Shown here: piece after piece, positions 53,201 to 60,984 of the stretch
Layout: each line of letters starts with the position of its first letter
Numbering within the stretch: the stretch's first letter is position 1
Assembly (NCBI GenBank): GCA_963825445.1
Contig: CAWGTM010000007.1
Span: 124,001-188,000 of the forward strand
Length of the DNA: 64,000 nucleotides
Origin: Actinophytocola sp963825445
GTDB lineage: Bacteria > Actinomycetota > Actinomycetes > Mycobacteriales > Pseudonocardiaceae
Direction: 5' to 3'
Notes under the pieces: generated by a model
Told to the model about the DNA's origin: nothing
Seen by the model: only the letters and a program-made list of their open reading frames with translations
Database searches by the model: none
Translations under genes and position numbers: made by a program

Positions 53201-54603
53201 TCCACCTGCACCGGCCGGTCCACGTGCCGCCGCGCACCGCCGCCGAGCGGACGGTGGCGGCGATCTGGGCGCGCCGGCTCGACCGCGCCACGGTCGGCGC
53301 GAACGACAACTTCTTCGACCTCGGCGGGCATTCCCTGCAGGCGACGGGGGTGGTGGAGGACGTCCGCACGGAGTTGGGGGTGCGGCTGCCGGTGCGCGCG
53401 TTGTTCGAGGCTCGCGACCTCGCGGCGTTCGCCGCCGCCACGCAGCGGGTCGACGCGCCGGTCACCACGGGGCCCGATCTCCTGGCCGACGCGGAACTGC
53501 CGGACGACATCACGCCCAGTGGTCCCGCCACGGTGGACGGACAACACGTGCTCGTCACCGGTGCGACGGGGCTCATCGGTGCGCGACTGCTGGTCGAGTT
53601 GCTGCGGACCACCGACGCCACCGTCCACTGTGTGGTCCGGGGTCAGTCGGACCGGCTGTTCGAGGTCGCCGGGCGGCTCCCGGACTGGTCGACGGCGTTC
53701 ACCGACCGCGTGGTGGTGCATCCCGGTGACGTGTCGGCGCCGCTGCTCGGCCTCCCGCAACGGGCCTACGACGACCTGTGCGAACGGGTCGGCACCGTCT
53801 ACCACGCGGCGTCGCTGGTCAACGTGGTGCTGCCCTACGAGCGGCTCCGGCCGGACAACGTGACCGCGACGACCGAGGTGCTGCGGTTCGCCGCCCGGCG
53901 ACGGACGAAGGCGACCCACGTGATCTCCACGCTCGGCACGTTCTTCGGCTCCGCCTATGCCGGCACGGTGGTCACCGAGTCCGACGAGCCGACCGCACCC
54001 GAGGGGATCACCTCGCCGTTCGCGCAGAGCAAGTGGGTGGGCGACGCCCTCGCCCGGGCGGCCCGCCGCCGTGGCCTGCCCGTGTCGATCTACCGGCCGG
54101 CGCGGATCACCGGGGACAGCCGGACCGGGGAGTCCAAGATGGACGATGTGCTGCCGAGGCTGCTGGCGACCTACGCCCAGCTCGGAAGTGCCCCGCAGGA
54201 TGGTGCCCCGTTCGACATGGCACCGGCCGACTTCCTCGCCACGGCCGTCGTCCGGCTGTCCCGGTTGCCCCATGGGTCCTTCCACCTCCGCAATTCGGTG
54301 GGTCTGCCCGGTGGTGAGTTGGGCGCCGGGCTGCGGGCGCTCGGTTTACCTGTGGCGGCCGTGCCACGCGACGAATGGATGCGACTGATCACCGAGGCAC
54401 TCGACGCCGGGCAGGACCTGCCGATCGGCGCGTTCACCGGCTACGCCATGCCCACCGAGCTGCCCACGTTCGACTGCACGGCGACGGACGCCGCGCTCGC
54501 CGAGGTCGGCCTGGCCCACCCGTCGCCCGATCCCGCGCTGTTGCGCACTTATCTCGACTTCTTCGTCCACAGTGGCCTGTTGCCGGTTCCGGCGGGGAGG
54601 TGA
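50284..54603 (+). CDS. NRPS C-A-PCP-R with terminal thioester-reductase domain
   Basis: This is a 1,439-residue protein. The C domain has AHHIVCDDLS (HHxxxDG with Gly to Asp). The A domain has HTSGSTGEPKGV, NHYGPTEATVC, YRTGDLARYRADG and the lysine in LTRHGKVDHAAL, with a rough pocket D-A-G-D-M-G-H-V-C that I cannot assign. The PCP is FFDLGGHSLQAT. The reductase domain has the NADPH loop GATGLIGARLL and STLGTFFGSAY. The catalytic YxxxK reads SPFAQSKW, with Phe in place of Tyr. R domains usually release the chain as an aldehyde or alcohol; the Phe puts that in doubt. GAGGGAGA precedes the ATG. This is the last complete module of the line. Confidence 0.93.
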   Translation: MPADDARELLLAKLLAGSGFQLSGGTSVPRRSGDAAVPLSSAQHRLWFLDRLSPGGAYLMPAVHRITGAVDLRALTGALHVVVARHEALRASIVEDATGRPVHVIAAPGDARMPELVHHRLSDPDTLAGLVGELTSRPFPLDSAPLLRAALISVTDDDHVLVLCAHHIVCDDLSLSVLTHDLLVAYQAILAGTTPDTAEPAVRFGDYLAWQHTRGGNDPQYWVDHLTGAPPLLDLPTDRRRPPVRAFRGGSVPVEFPVELSAAVHALARRADATPFMVLLAAFSALLSRYSGSSDIVVGSPVANRSLPELDDLVGMFVNTIALRVGVDQDRTLGELLARTREVAVSGLSHAGVPLEEVIERLNPPRDLGYNPVFQVMLVVNPAGPRVDSPGLAVRPADLGETPARFDLTLVVTDAPDGFVAHFDYDADLFDAATVTAMATGLRRVLTAMTTDPDRPLWTVDLVTPEEVLRVAAGPPAYDPAVLLDLIARWATDTPDAPAVIGEDRTIGYAELDRAANRVAWRLHDLGVGPDTLVGLALPAGADAIVGVLGILRAGGAYVPLDPGHPDARLAFLLDDTRAAAVVTSSVHAGRFDTVVLVDGDDSRTGPPPVRIDPEHLAYVIHTSGSTGEPKGVMVRHAALTNLALAFRDLHGFGPHTRLLMVPPLSFDASVGDIFPALVSGGALVTVAEPAALTARRLREVCTTHGVTAVDTAAALWRQWVSELDSWPVETVTTMMVGGEAVPTDTLRAWAGATGGTVALHNHYGPTEATVCAVNHRTIDGAELGEVSSVPCGRPLPGVRAYVLDQHLRPVPAGVPGELFLGGAGVARGYLGAPARTAAAFLPDPYAVEPGQRMYRTGDLARYRADGLLEFLGRTDRQVKIRGHRVELGEVEAAVTALPQVGEACVVAAGDPARLVAYVVPAPGAAPTAADLREPLAERLPGYLVPSGVVLLDALPLTRHGKVDHAALPEPDVHLHRPVHVPPRTAAERTVAAIWARRLDRATVGANDNFFDLGGHSLQATGVVEDVRTELGVRLPVRALFEARDLAAFAAATQRVDAPVTTGPDLLADAELPDDITPSGPATVDGQHVLVTGATGLIGARLLVELLRTTDATVHCVVRGQSDRLFEVAGRLPDWSTAFTDRVVVHPGDVSAPLLGLPQRAYDDLCERVGTVYHAASLVNVVLPYERLRPDNVTATTEVLRFAARRRTKATHVISTLGTFFGSAYAGTVVTESDEPTAPEGITSPFAQSKWVGDALARAARRRGLPVSIYRPARITGDSRTGESKMDDVLPRLLATYAQLGSAPQDGAPFDMAPADFLATAVVRLSRLPHGSFHLRNSVGLPGGELGAGLRALGLPVAAVPRDEWMRLITEALDAGQDLPIGAFTGYAMPTELPTFDCTATDAALAEVGLAHPSPDPALLRTYLDFFVHSGLLPVPAGR

Positions 54604-54608
54604 CGGGC

Positions 54609-55922
54609 ATGCGTGGCTTCGCACTCATCTGGGGCGGTCAGCTCGTCTCGGTGCTCGGCTCGTCGCTGACCGGGTTCGTGCTCGCCGTCTGGGTGTACCA
54701 GTCGACCGGATCGGTGACCCAGCTCGCGCTGGTCACGGCCGCGAACACGGTGCCTGGCATCCTGTTGGCACCGCTCGCGGGCATCGTGGCCGACCGGTGG
54801 GACCGGCGCCGGGTGATGCTGGTGGCCGACCTCCTGGCCGTGATCCCCACGGCCGTGGTGGCGGCGCTGTACTGGGCCGACCAGCTCGAGGTGTGGCAGC
54901 TCTACCTGACCACCGCGGTCACGGCCAGCGCCAACGTGTTCCACAGTTCCACGTACTTCACGCTGGTGCCCAAGCTCGTGCCCAAGCGCCACCTCGGCCG
55001 GATCAACGGGCTGTTCCAGATCAACTTCGCGATGGCGGCCGCCGCGCCCGTCCTCGGTGGCATCCTGCTGGCCACCATCGACGTCACCGGGGTACTGCTG
55101 ATCGACGTGGCGACGTTCCTGGTGGCCGCGTCCGCGCTGCTGGTGGTGCGGCTGCCGGCGGAGGTGACCCGGCCGGGCGGCGAACCCGTCCGGCGGACCG
55201 TCATCCAGGATCTGAAGAACGCCTTCCAGTACCTGCGCGAGCGGCCGGGGTTGCTGTGGCTGATCGCGTTCTCCGCGATGTTCGACATGTTGTTCGCGTT
55301 CGCCGAAGTGCTCATCCGCCCGCTGATCCTCACGTTCGGCTCGCCGAGCACCCTCGGCTTCCTGATGTTCGTGGGGGGCGCGGGGTTGTTCGCCGGCACG
55401 CTCGTGATGACCGCGTGGGGTGGGCCTCGGCGGAAGGTGTCCGGCAGCCTGCTGTTCACCGGGCTGGGTGGGGTCGCGCTCGCGCTGCACAGCCTCGCCC
55501 CGTCGACCCTGCTGATCGCCGTGGTGGCGCCGCTTTTCCTGTTCACCCTGCCGATCGTCAACGGCTGCGTCATGACCGTGTTCCAGACCAAGGTGGACCC
55601 CGCGCAGCTCGGGCGGGTCACGGGTCTCGCCCGCACCGTCTGGCAGGCGGCCACCCCGATCGGTGTGCTCATCGCGGGTCCGTTGGCCGACCTGGTGTTC
55701 GAGCCGGCCATGCGGACCGGCGGCGCGCTCGCCGGCACGGTCGGTCCGGTGATCGGCACCGGCGCCGGCCGCGGCATCGCGCTGCTCTACGCGGTCGTCG
55801 GGCTGCTGCTCGTGGTGCTCGCGGTCGTCGGCGCGCGGCTGCGCCGACTGCGTGACCTGGAGGCCGACCTGCCCGACGCCGTGCCCGACGACGAACCGGC
55901 GACTCCCGCCACCGCACGATAG
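54609..55922 (+). CDS. MFS transporter, probable product exporter
   Basis: This is a 437-residue membrane protein with about 12 hydrophobic helices, starting FALIWGGQLVSVLGSSLTGF. The MFS loop motif appears as GIVADRWDRRRVMLVADLL after helix 2. The pattern resembles the MFS_3/enterobactin-exporter group of drug and siderophore exporters. It lies inside the operon, six bases after the reductase NRPS with a GGAGG site, so export of the product and self-protection is the likely role. The C-terminal tail is acidic and cytoplasmic. Confidence 0.9.
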   Translation: MRGFALIWGGQLVSVLGSSLTGFVLAVWVYQSTGSVTQLALVTAANTVPGILLAPLAGIVADRWDRRRVMLVADLLAVIPTAVVAALYWADQLEVWQLYLTTAVTASANVFHSSTYFTLVPKLVPKRHLGRINGLFQINFAMAAAAPVLGGILLATIDVTGVLLIDVATFLVAASALLVVRLPAEVTRPGGEPVRRTVIQDLKNAFQYLRERPGLLWLIAFSAMFDMLFAFAEVLIRPLILTFGSPSTLGFLMFVGGAGLFAGTLVMTAWGGPRRKVSGSLLFTGLGGVALALHSLAPSTLLIAVVAPLFLFTLPIVNGCVMTVFQTKVDPAQLGRVTGLARTVWQAATPIGVLIAGPLADLVFEPAMRTGGALAGTVGPVIGTGAGRGIALLYAVVGLLLVVLAVVGARLRRLRDLEADLPDAVPDDEPATPATAR

Positions 55923-55930
55923 GACCGACG

Positions 55931-56995
55931 ATGCCGTTCTCCCTGGGGCCCAACGAGGGCCCGGCCTACCTCGACAGCGCGATCGCGCCCGCGCCACACC
56001 TGGACCTGCTCGGCGCGGTCGCGTTCCGGGCCGCCGGTGCCGGGGCCCGGCTGGGTGTGTTCGACGTGCTGGCCGACGGCGAGCGTTCCCCGGCCGACCT
56101 GGCCGCCGCGATCGGCGCGGCACCGCACACGCTGGGCCTGCTGGCCGACGTGCTGGTCAGCGCCGGCTATCTCACCCGGTCGGCCACCGGCTACGCGAAC
56201 AGCGCCAGCACCACCAAATGGCTGCGCCAAGGCGCGCCGGGGAGCTACCTGCCCACGCTGATGTTGTGGCAGGACCTGCTCTTCGACCTGTGGGACGACC
56301 TGGAACGCACGGTCCGCGAGGGGCGGCCTGCGGTGGACTTCTACCAGTGGTTGGAGGAGCGGCCGGACAAGGCGCGTGACTTCCAGCAGATGCTCGGCAC
56401 GCTCGCGTCGTGGCTGTCGGAGGAGGTGGTGGAGCTGGTCGACGTACCCGAGGGCGGGACGAGCCTGCTGGACGTCGCCGGCGGACACGCCCGCTACAGC
56501 ATCGCGTTCTGCCAGCGGCATCCCGGGCTGCGCGCCACGGTGGTCGACCTGCCGGCGGCGCTGGTGGCCGGCAAGGAGGCGGTCGACGCCGCGGGCCTGG
56601 CCGACCGGATCACGCTGGTGCCGGTGGACCTGTTCGACGGCGGCCTCGCCCAGCTCGGCACCGGCCACGACGTCGCTCTGGTGTTCAACTTCCTGCACGG
56701 CAACGACACCGCGCGCAACGCCGAGTCGCTGGCCGCGGTGAACGCCGCGCTGCGTCCCGGTGGGACGGTCGCGGTGCTCGAGCAGCTGACCGGCGCCGAC
56801 CACGACGCCGACTCCGTGGCCGACGAGGCGTTCGTCCGGTCGTTCAGCCTCAACCTCTTCCACACGCAGGGCGGCCGGCTCCACGACCGCGCCGAGCTGG
56901 ACGCGCTGCTGGCCGACGCGGGGTTCACGCCGCCCGCCTGGCACGCGCTGCGTCGGATGCCCACCGATCATCTCGCCGTAGGGAGCAAGCCATGA
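55931..56995 (+). CDS. SAM-dependent methyltransferase (acetylserotonin O-MT family)
   Basis: This is a 354-residue enzyme. The N-terminal dimerisation winged helix spans about residues 20-100 (GVFDVLADGERSPADLAAAIG, LADVLVSAGYLTRS). The SAM site follows: SLLDVAGGHARYSIAF, ATVVDLPAAL, DRITLVPVDLFDG and VALVFNFLHGND. This is the Methyltransf_2 fold that methylates phenolic oxygens, or ring carbons in 3-hydroxykynurenine-type units in pyrrolobenzodiazepine and saframycin-like pathways. With the kynurenine-monooxygenase-like gene in the same operon, methylation of a hydroxylated aryl unit is plausible. It overlaps the MbtH gene by 4 bp. Confidence 0.87.
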   Translation: MPFSLGPNEGPAYLDSAIAPAPHLDLLGAVAFRAAGAGARLGVFDVLADGERSPADLAAAIGAAPHTLGLLADVLVSAGYLTRSATGYANSASTTKWLRQGAPGSYLPTLMLWQDLLFDLWDDLERTVREGRPAVDFYQWLEERPDKARDFQQMLGTLASWLSEEVVELVDVPEGGTSLLDVAGGHARYSIAFCQRHPGLRATVVDLPAALVAGKEAVDAAGLADRITLVPVDLFDGGLAQLGTGHDVALVFNFLHGNDTARNAESLAAVNAALRPGGTVAVLEQLTGADHDADSVADEAFVRSFSLNLFHTQGGRLHDRAELDALLADAGFTPPAWHALRRMPTDHLAVGSKP

Positions 56996-57174
56996 CCGAG
57001 CACGTGGTGGTCGCCAACCACGAGGAGCAGTACTCGATCTGGCCCGCGGGTACCGACCTCCCGGCGGGCTGGCAGGTGGCCGGCCCCACCGGCACGCGCG
57101 AGGAGTGCCTCGACCACATCGCGCGCCACTGGACCGACCTGCGGCCCCAGAGCCTCCGAACGACGGACGGCTGA
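56992..57174 (+). CDS. MbtH-like NRPS accessory protein
   Basis: This is a 60-residue protein with the full MbtH signature: NHEEQYSIWPAG, PAGWQVAGPTGTREECLDHI and HWTDLRPQSL. MbtH-like proteins bind A domains and are often needed for their folding and activity, so one or more adenylation domains of the cluster probably depend on it. It is coupled to the methyltransferase gene by ATGA and is followed after 1 bp by the last NRPS-type gene. Confidence 0.95.
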   Translation: MTEHVVVANHEEQYSIWPAGTDLPAGWQVAGPTGTREECLDHIARHWTDLRPQSLRTTDG

Positions 57175-57175
57175 C

Positions 57176-59578
57176 GTGCAGAGCTTCCCGGCCTCCTACG
57201 GTCAGCAGGGCCTCTGGCTGTCCAGCAAGCTGGTGCCGAACACGCCGCTGTACCAGCTGGGGGTGGCGCTGCGGCTCCGCTACCGGGTCGGCGAGACGCA
57301 GTTGGTCGACGTGTTCACCGAACTGACCCGCCGGCACGAGACGCTGCGGACCGCGCTGCGGCTCGAGGACGGCACACTGGTGCAGGTGGTGCACAAGACC
57401 GTGCCCATGCCGTTGACCACGCTGGATCTCACGGACCTGCCCGAGGCGGAGCGGGAGCGGCGGCTGCGTGAGCTGACCGCCTCCGACACCTCGGCCGTGC
57501 TCGACCTCGACGCGGCGCCGCTGTGGCGGGCCCGGCTGGTGCGGTGCGCTCCCGGGGACTGGGCCGTGGTGTTCGTCGCACACCACGCCATCCTCGACGC
57601 GACGTCCATCCTCAACGTGCGGCGCGAGCTGCGTGAGCTGTGCCGGGCCACCCAGGCCGGCGAGGCGCCGGTGCTGCCGGACCTGCCGATCCAGTACGCG
57701 GATTTCAGCTCCTGGCAACGAAACCGGCTCGCCGAGGGCGACGAGCACCTGGCGTACTGGCGCTCCCGGCTCGCCGGGCTGCCGAAGACCCACACGCTGC
57801 CGACCGACCGGCCCCGGCCCGCGGTGGCCAGCCATGTCGGGGCGGCACTGCAGTTCGTCCTGCCCGCCGACCTGACGGTCTCCGTGCGAGCCGCGGGCCG
57901 TCGGGTGGGGGCGACCCCGTTCATGGTGCTGCTGGCGGCGTTCAACGCGCTGGTCGCCCGCTTGTCCGATGTGGACGATGTGGTGCTCGGCACGCCGGTC
58001 GCCGGCCGGGACCTGCCCGAGGTGGCGCCGCTGATCGGGATGTTCGTCAACACCGTGGTGCTGCGCACCGATCTCACGGGCGATCCCTCGTTCACCGAGA
58101 TCGTGCGGCGCACCAGGCAGACGGCGCTCGACGCGTGGGAGCACCAGGACACTCCGTTCGATCTGCTCGTGGAAGCGCTGGCCCCGCAACGGGACGCCGC
58201 GCACAACCCGCTGTTCCAGCTCGGCTTCAACTTCCTGCCCGAACGCGGTTACAGCGCCAGCGGGGCCGAGGTGTCGTCCATGGGGGTCGGCGAGGGCCCG
58301 CGCCCCGAGGTGGCCCGGTTCGATCTGCACCTGGACGTGTTCGAGCAGGGCGGCACGTTCATCGGGGTGCTCGAGTACGCCACTGACCTGTTCGACGCGG
58401 CGACCGCACGGGCCTTCGCGGACCGGTACGTGCGGTTGTTGACCGAGGGCATCGCCGCCGGTGACACGCCGGTGTCCCGGCTGTCGTTGCTGGACCCGCG
58501 GGAACGCGCGCGGCTGCTCGAGACCGCCCGTCCCGTGGTCGCGGCGCCGGCGACGCTCTGGGACCGGCTGGCCGCCGTGGCGGCGGCCCGGCCCGATCAG
58601 CCGGCGGTGGGTGCGCTGACCTATGCCGAGCTGATGACGCGGGCGGGCGCGCTCGGCGGCCGGCTCACCGACGGTCCCGTCGCCCTTCTGCCGGGGGATC
58701 TGCCGGAGTTGGCGGTGTCCGTGCTCGGCGCGGTGCACGCCGGTCTCCCGTTCCTGCTGGCGGACCCCGCTCAGCCGGCGGCCCGGTTGGCGTTCCTGTT
58801 GCGGGACGCCAAGCTCGGGTGCGTCGTCGCCCGCGCGGGGTCGGTGGGTCCGGACGGTGTGCCGGTCGTCGACCTCCATGCCGACGGTCCCGCATCCGCC
58901 GCCTCCGCCGAGGATCCGGACGCGCCGGCGTGGGTGTGTCATCCGCCGGCCCGGACCGGGTTGCCCAAGCGGGTCGGGTTGAGCCGACGGGCGCTCGTGG
59001 CGGCGGTCGACGGGGTCGGGGCGCTGCTGGAGATCGACGCCGGTGACGTGGTGGGGCTCGGTCCCGCCGCGCCTGCCACGCTGTCCGTTCCGGTGCTGCT
59101 CGCCGGTCTGCTGGCCGGCGCCACGGTGGTGCCGGCGCCCGACCCGACGGTCCGGTTCGACCACCTCGCGGTCACCACGTCCACGATGGACGTCGCGACG
59201 GTGGCGCCGCCGGCGCGGACGCTGCTGGTGGACGGTCCGCCCACCGGACCGGGTTCCGGCGCCCGCACCGTCCACCGGCACGGCTTCGCCGAGTGCGCGA
59301 GCGCCGGCCTGATCCTCACCGATGACACCGGCCTGGTGGCCCGGCCCGCGCCGAACGTGGGCGTGGCCGTGGTGGACCCCCGGGGCGAACTGGTGGGGGT
59401 CGGCATGGCCGGTGACCTCCACCTGACCGGTCCGACGGTCGGGTCCGGCTATCTCGACCGTCCACAGCCGACCGCCGCCGCATTCCCGGCGAACCCGTTC
59501 GAGCCCGGCACCCGCATGTTCCGCACCGGTCAACGAGCCCGCTGGCGCCCGGACGGCGATCTCGACCTGCTGAGCTAG
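57176..59578 (+). CDS. NRPS C domain fused to a truncated, degenerate A domain
   Basis: This is an 800-residue protein starting at GTG 57176. The C domain looks intact to about residue 450 (ASYGQQGLWLSSKL, AHHAILDATS with the catalytic His and Asp, GTPVAGRDLPEVAPLIGMFVNT). The rest is an adenylation N-subdomain in decay: the A3 loop reads CHPPARTGLPKRV instead of YTSGSTGxPKGV, A7 reads FRTGQRARWRPDG with Gln for the ribose-binding Asp, and the protein stops before the A8 hinge, A10 lysine and any PCP. It could act as a free-standing condensation or ester/amide-forming enzyme, with the remnant A domain as a docking part. It is the last gene of the operon. Confidence 0.9.
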   Translation: MQSFPASYGQQGLWLSSKLVPNTPLYQLGVALRLRYRVGETQLVDVFTELTRRHETLRTALRLEDGTLVQVVHKTVPMPLTTLDLTDLPEAERERRLRELTASDTSAVLDLDAAPLWRARLVRCAPGDWAVVFVAHHAILDATSILNVRRELRELCRATQAGEAPVLPDLPIQYADFSSWQRNRLAEGDEHLAYWRSRLAGLPKTHTLPTDRPRPAVASHVGAALQFVLPADLTVSVRAAGRRVGATPFMVLLAAFNALVARLSDVDDVVLGTPVAGRDLPEVAPLIGMFVNTVVLRTDLTGDPSFTEIVRRTRQTALDAWEHQDTPFDLLVEALAPQRDAAHNPLFQLGFNFLPERGYSASGAEVSSMGVGEGPRPEVARFDLHLDVFEQGGTFIGVLEYATDLFDAATARAFADRYVRLLTEGIAAGDTPVSRLSLLDPRERARLLETARPVVAAPATLWDRLAAVAAARPDQPAVGALTYAELMTRAGALGGRLTDGPVALLPGDLPELAVSVLGAVHAGLPFLLADPAQPAARLAFLLRDAKLGCVVARAGSVGPDGVPVVDLHADGPASAASAEDPDAPAWVCHPPARTGLPKRVGLSRRALVAAVDGVGALLEIDAGDVVGLGPAAPATLSVPVLLAGLLAGATVVPAPDPTVRFDHLAVTTSTMDVATVAPPARTLLVDGPPTGPGSGARTVHRHGFAECASAGLILTDDTGLVARPAPNVGVAVVDPRGELVGVGMAGDLHLTGPTVGSGYLDRPQPTAAAFPANPFEPGTRMFRTGQRARWRPDGDLDLLS

Positions 59579-59629
59579 CAGGGCTAATTGTCGAACGACC
59601 TGCGACGTCGTTGTGGCTGGCATGTCACC

Positions 59630-59798
59630 CGTGAGTTCGCGTTTCCCGCACGTGAGTTCGCGGTTCTCGCACGCGAGTTCGCGGTTCTCGCACGTGAGAT
59701 CGGGTTTCCGGTGGGTGAGGCTCTCTGACATGACGGTCGGGAACCGGGATCTGGGATGCGGGAACCGCGATGTCGAGTGCGAGAACCGCGATCTCGAT
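59630..59798. repeat. 21-bp tandem repeat array with inverted copies
   Basis: Four direct copies of a 21-bp unit (consensus CGTGAGTTCGCGGTTCTCGCA) run from 59630 to 59713. After a short spacer, three copies in inverted orientation (like TGCGAGAACCGCGATCTCGAT) run from about 59736 to 59798. The array could fold into a long cruciform between the convergent end of the cluster and the serine hydrolase. Its position suggests a transcription boundary or a family of intergenic repeats. Confidence 0.75.
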
Positions 59799-59855
59799 GG
59801 GTATGGGTGGTATCTCGACTGCGTCAACGCTGATCAAGCCTGGAGTCGCGCCCTC

Positions 59856-60929
59856 TTACTCGCAGAGGGCGGTTTCGGCGGCCTGGCGGACGTCGGCCAC
59901 CGAGCCGTTCGCCAGGTGGCCGTTCACCACCACGAACACCGACCGGCCGTCGTCGGTGGCGGCGGTGAACGAGTCGAACCCCGGCACGTTCCCCGCGTGT
60001 CCCCACGCGACTCCGCCGCACGGCAACGGAAGCTCGCGGATCCCGAGCCCGTAGTCCGGCCCCTCGGCCGGCACGGTGGTCCGCATCCGCGCCAACTGCG
60101 CGGGCGGCAGCACCCGGCCGTCGAGCAGCGCACGCACGAACCGGGTGAGGTCCGGGCCGGTGGAGATGAGCGCGGCGGCCGCGCCGGGGATGCTCGGTTC
60201 GAGTTCGGTCACGTCGGTCACCGGCTGCCCGGGGAACGCGAAGTACCCGTGTGCGTGCGGGCCGGGGATGGTCCGCTCCGACGGGTAGCTGGTGTCGCGC
60301 AGGTGAAGCGGCTCGATCAGCCGCTCGGTGATCTCCGTGCCGATGTCGGTGCCCGTGACCGCCTCGACGATCATGCCGAGCACGAGGTAGCCGGTGTTCG
60401 AGTATCCCCACCCCGTGCCGGGCGCGAACAGCGGCGGATGGCTCAGTCCGATGTGGACGAGGTCGACCGCCTCCCACGGGTGGTCGGCGGCGTCGGGGTC
60501 GGCGAGGACGTCCTGCACGTAGTCGGCCATGCCGCTCGTGTGCTGGAGCAACTGCCGCACGGTGATGGCGTCGCCGTCGTAGCCGGTGCCCGCCACGAGC
60601 CCCGGCAGGTGGCGCTCCACCGGGTCGTCGAGCCCCAGCCGTCCCTCGGCCACCAGCTGCAGGACCACGGCGGCCGTGAACATCTTCGTGTTGCTCGCCA
60701 CCCGCACCCGGTCTCGCGGGCGGATCGGCCGGTGGGTGCCCACCTCGCGGGTTCCGGATGAGACCCACCACGTCGCCCGGCCGTCCCGCACGTAGGCCAT
60801 CGCACCTGGCGCGCCGTCGGCCACGAAGCCGTGGATCACCGCGCCGGTGTCCCGCGTTTCCGTCGCGTCCGCCGTTCCCGTGACGCACAACGACATGGCC
60901 ACTACCCCGATACCCACCCTGGTACGCAT
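59856..60929 (-). CDS. secreted serine beta-lactamase/DD-peptidase-like hydrolase
   Basis: This is a 357-residue protein with a probable signal peptide (MRTRVGIGVVAMSLCVTGTADATE). Class C beta-lactamase-fold motifs are present: SxxK as SNTKM, YxN as YSN (GWGYSNTGYLVLG) and HxG as HAG (WGHAGNVPGFDS). Family members are DD-carboxypeptidases, esterases and beta-lactamases, and the substrate cannot be told from sequence. ATG 60929 is chosen because it starts the signal peptide. It converges on the biosynthetic cluster across the repeat array and is probably not part of it. Confidence 0.87.
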   Translation of the reverse strand: MRTRVGIGVVAMSLCVTGTADATETRDTGAVIHGFVADGAPGAMAYVRDGRATWWVSSGTREVGTHRPIRPRDRVRVASNTKMFTAAVVLQLVAEGRLGLDDPVERHLPGLVAGTGYDGDAITVRQLLQHTSGMADYVQDVLADPDAADHPWEAVDLVHIGLSHPPLFAPGTGWGYSNTGYLVLGMIVEAVTGTDIGTEITERLIEPLHLRDTSYPSERTIPGPHAHGYFAFPGQPVTDVTELEPSIPGAAAALISTGPDLTRFVRALLDGRVLPPAQLARMRTTVPAEGPDYGLGIRELPLPCGGVAWGHAGNVPGFDSFTAATDDGRSVFVVVNGHLANGSVADVRQAAETALCE

Positions 60930-60984
60930 GGGGAACGACGCTACGGAGCCGCGCGGAGACACCCCATCCGGTGAACCCCCGCAT

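Noticed and set aside
50179..54285. Very long open frames antisense to the NRPS and PKS genes
   Set aside because: Long open antisense frames are expected at this G+C content; their translations are low-complexity Arg/Gly/His/Val-rich sequence without domains.
59630..59798. CRISPR array
   Set aside because: The 21-bp units are contiguous without variable spacers, part of the array is inverted and no cas gene is nearby.
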